Assembly (NCBI GenBank): GCA_964604675.1
Contig: CAZSAT010000209.1
Location: 1-7,798, forward strand
Direction of reading: 5' to 3'
Length of the DNA: 7,798 nucleotides
DNA from: CAZSAT01 sp964604675
GTDB lineage: Bacteria; Myxococcota_A; UBA796; CAJQPC01
Position 1 is the stretch's first letter. Each line of letters starts with the position of its first letter. Below are positions 6,009 to 7,798 of the stretch, piece after piece. A program made the translations under genes and the position numbers. Under the pieces are notes generated by a model. The model was not told where the DNA came from. It did not search any database and was given only the letters and a program-made list of their open reading frames with translations.

Positions 6009-7094
6009 ATGCCTCGTACGCCGCGACCGGAGCGCTTCAGGGATCGGTGGCGTGTGCGCTGGACGGATCACCGGCGGGTGCGGCGGTCGCGGGTGTTTCT
6101 CTCGTGGGAGGACGCTGACCGCTTCTTGAAGGAGAAGCTGGCGGAGGTGGCGCGGATCAAGGCCGGGCTGGACTCGGCGCCGCCTGTGGAGCGGCCGTTC
6201 TCGGAGCTGTGCGATCGGTGGCTGGAGCACCGGGCGGCGTACAAGCGGTCGGGCAAGGACGACGCGTCGATCATCCGGCGGCACCTGCGGCCCTTCTTCG
6301 GGGGGATGGCGCTGGGGGCGGTCGGGGTGGCGGAGGTGGAGGAGTTCAGGGCGTCGCGGTCCGCGCTGTCGCCGAAGACGGTGCGGAACGTGCTGACGCT
6401 CTTGCAGACGATGCTCAGGTACGCGGTCGAGCTCGGCTGGCTCACGCGGGTGCCCGTGATCAAGAAGCCCAGGATTGTCGAGCAGCCGTACTCGTGGCTG
6501 AGGACGGCGGACGCGATCGGGGCCTTGCTGTCGGCGGCGATGGAGGAGCGGGCGGGGGTGATGGAGACCTACGCGGTGGCGGTCTACTCGGGCATGCGGG
6601 CCGGGGAGATCCTGGGGCTGCAGTGGGACGATGTGGACCTGGACCGGCGGCTGATCCTCGTGGCGCGGAGCTACGACAAGCCGGCGACGAAGAACGGGAA
6701 GATTCGGTACGTGCCGATCCTCGACCCGTTGGTGCCGGTGCTCGAGGCGTGGCGGCGGCGGTGCCCGTCGGAGGTGTGGGTGTTCCCGATGCGGGGCGGG
6801 ACGATGCAGCAGCCGGCGGCGCGGGTGCTGCAGGAGACCTTCCACCGGTGCCTGGCGCGGGCGGGGCTGGAGCGGATCCGGTTCCACGATCTCAGGCACA
6901 CCTTTGCGTCGCACTGGGTGATGCGGGGTGGGGACATCTTCAAGCTGCAGCGGATCCTCGGGCACTCGGGGATCCAGATGACGATGCGGGACGCGCATCT
7001 GGCGCCGGACGCGTTTGCGGAGGACCTGGGTCGGATGCGGGATGTGGTGCCGCGGCGGGAGGGGCGGGGGGTGGTGGTGCCTTGGCCGAGTTAG
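6009..7094 (+). CDS. Tyrosine recombinase (phage-type integrase) lacking the catalytic tyrosine
   Basis: Integrase-family protein of 361 aa. An AP2-like arm-binding N-terminus (about residues 8-50: RFRDRWRVRW, then RSRVFLSWEDADRFL) is followed by a SAM-like core-binding domain (about 62-150) and the catalytic domain (about 165-345). Active-site residues visible are R197 (SGMRAGEIL), K228 (ATKNGK), H293 and R296 (FHDLRH) and H319 (LGHSG). Position 328, in MTMRDAHLAPD, is Asp where the family has the nucleophilic Tyr (MTMRYAHLAPD). No Tyr follows, so strand cleavage should fail. The ATG at 6009 has GGAG 9 nt upstream. The frame is open further left but runs through the tRNA and terminator, so that extension is rejected. 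Codons are strongly G-ending (about 40 of 52 Arg are CGG, versus about 7 of 25 in scpA), consistent with foreign origin. Its place next to a tRNA suggests a remnant of an integrative element. Confidence 0.9.
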   Translation: MPRTPRPERFRDRWRVRWTDHRRVRRSRVFLSWEDADRFLKEKLAEVARIKAGLDSAPPVERPFSELCDRWLEHRAAYKRSGKDDASIIRRHLRPFFGGMALGAVGVAEVEEFRASRSALSPKTVRNVLTLLQTMLRYAVELGWLTRVPVIKKPRIVEQPYSWLRTADAIGALLSAAMEERAGVMETYAVAVYSGMRAGEILGLQWDDVDLDRRLILVARSYDKPATKNGKIRYVPILDPLVPVLEAWRRRCPSEVWVFPMRGGTMQQPAARVLQETFHRCLARAGLERIRFHDLRHTFASHWVMRGGDIFKLQRILGHSGIQMTMRDAHLAPDAFAEDLGRMRDVVPRREGRGVVVPWPS

Positions 7095-7105
7095 CACTCT
7101 CATCA

Positions 7106-7137
7106 TGGCGAATGATGCCAGGTGACACCGTTCGCCA
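7106..7137. repeat. Inverted repeat after the recombinase
   Basis: TGGCGAA (7106-7112) is inverted as TTCGCCA (7131-7137), with a second small palindrome GGTGACACC (7121-7129) in the spacer. CATCAT/ATGATG (7101-7106, 7112-7117) forms a competing hairpin. No T-run follows. It may act as a weak terminator or 3' stabiliser for the recombinase mRNA, or as a protein site. The remaining spacer to 7230 shows no convincing promoter. Confidence 0.35.
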
Positions 7138-7230
7138 GATCTCGGGCATTGTCTACGAGACTGAGGACGAGCGGGTCGAGAACCTGGTCGTGTCGAGCCC
7201 GGCGGCGGGACCCCTGGGGCTTGGTCTCCC

Positions 7231-7798
7231 ATGGTAGCGGCGGGCGTGCTGGGATGGATGGCCTGCGGCCCGGTCGGGCCGCACCCCTCCCGCCAGTCGA
7301 CGCCGACAGCGACGTGGGAACCGGAGGCACCGGACGCCGCGCCAGACACCGACGCGCCTCCGACAAGCGACACCGGCTCTGTCGTCGACACCGGGTGGAG
7401 TGGGCGCGACGCGGACGGCGACGGGTGGCCGGCCGTTGACGACTGCAACGACGCGGACCCAGCCGTGCGTCCCGATGCCGATGAGATCTGGTACGACGGC
7501 GTCGATCAGGACTGCGACGGCGCGGACGACGATGACGCTGACCAGGACGGTGACCCCGCCGCGGAAGCTGGAGGAGGAGACTGTGACGACCAGGATGCGT
7601 CGTACAACTCCCTGCGGGACGAGCTGTGCGACCCGCTGGACCACGACTGCGACGGCGATCCCCTGTCGGAGGGCGTGTGCGCCGATGCCGGTCCGCTCTC
7701 GGAGATGTGGACGCTGGGCGTTCGAGGCCGAGACACAGACGTGTACCTCGGGGCCGGGGGCCAGAACTACGTGGGAGACCTCGACGGAGACGGCGCGC
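7231..7798 (+). CDS. Secreted lipoprotein with MopE-type Asp/Cys metal-binding motifs, 3'-truncated by window edge
   Basis: The frame is open to the right edge, with 189 residues visible. The N-terminus MVAAGVLGWMACG looks like a short lipoprotein signal with Cys12, although it lacks the usual Lys/Arg and has Trp at -3, so the signal is uncertain. A Pro/Thr/Asp-rich linker with DTG steps follows (about 23-58). Next is a MopE-type putative metal-binding block: DADGDGW (60-66), DDCNDADPAVRPDADEIWYDGVDQ and DCDG (94-97), then an acidic run and a second block with GDCDDQD (116-122), LCDP and DCDG (139-142). These motifs bind Ca or Cu in related surface proteins. YVGDLDGDG (180-188) looks like the first FG-GAP/VCBS repeat of a beta-propeller. 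ATG at 7231 is the only usual start in the frame, which opens after a stop at 7162. Such proteins are abundant in Myxococcota. The ligand is unknown. Confidence 0.85.
   Translation, partial: MVAAGVLGWMACGPVGPHPSRQSTPTATWEPEAPDAAPDTDAPPTSDTGSVVDTGWSGRDADGDGWPAVDDCNDADPAVRPDADEIWYDGVDQDCDGADDDDADQDGDPAAEAGGGDCDDQDASYNSLRDELCDPLDHDCDGDPLSEGVCADAGPLSEMWTLGVRGRDTDVYLGAGGQNYVGDLDGDGA

Noticed and set aside
7409..7710. Asp-codon repeats as a possible DNA tandem repeat or CRISPR-like array
   Set aside because: The repetition is at the protein level (Asp/Gly/Cys metal-binding motifs). There are no equal-length DNA repeats or spacers.

Overview
The window is high-GC DNA with dense G/C-ending codons. 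It probably comes from a Myxococcota or other former-deltaproteobacterial genome. That guess rests on the acidic lipoprotein with MopE-type metal-binding motifs at the right edge, the leucine dehydrogenase, and the scpA-scpB-rluB cluster. Nothing here fixes a genus.

Layout. (1) 1-888: the 3' part of a leucine dehydrogenase-family gene, cut by the left edge. (2) 910-2203, minus strand: two overlapping genes, a small lipoprotein followed by a single-pass membrane protein resembling the pilus alignment protein PilO. They converge on the dehydrogenase. (3) A 98-bp divergent spacer, then a tandem-domain universal stress protein (2302-3141). (4) 3327-5716: an scpA-scpB-rluB operon, encoding the two non-SMC condensin subunits and a 23S rRNA pseudouridine synthase. 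(5) 5732-5808: an initiator tRNA-fMet gene whose promoter lies inside the last codons of rluB, closed by a strong intrinsic terminator. (6) 6009-7094: a tyrosine recombinase with very different codon use. (7) 7231 to the right edge: the start of a secreted, Asp-rich, metal-binding lipoprotein.

How the parts relate. The scp/rluB/tRNA block is core housekeeping: chromosome segregation, ribosome maturation and translation initiation. Transcripts from rluB probably read into the tRNA and stop at the shared terminator. The recombinase sits just downstream of a tRNA gene, the classic place for an integrative element, but no cargo genes and no second attachment site are visible.

The most notable observation is that the recombinase keeps R, K, HxxR and H of the active site but has Asp (GAC, 6990-6992) where the nucleophilic Tyr (TAC) belongs, with no Tyr after it. 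It is predicted to be unable to cut DNA. The adjacent initiator tRNA has T instead of the expected A at discriminator position 73. Both are single-base matters and could be sequencing or assembly errors. I did not find a clear multi-gene novel system; most of the window is ordinary core genome.
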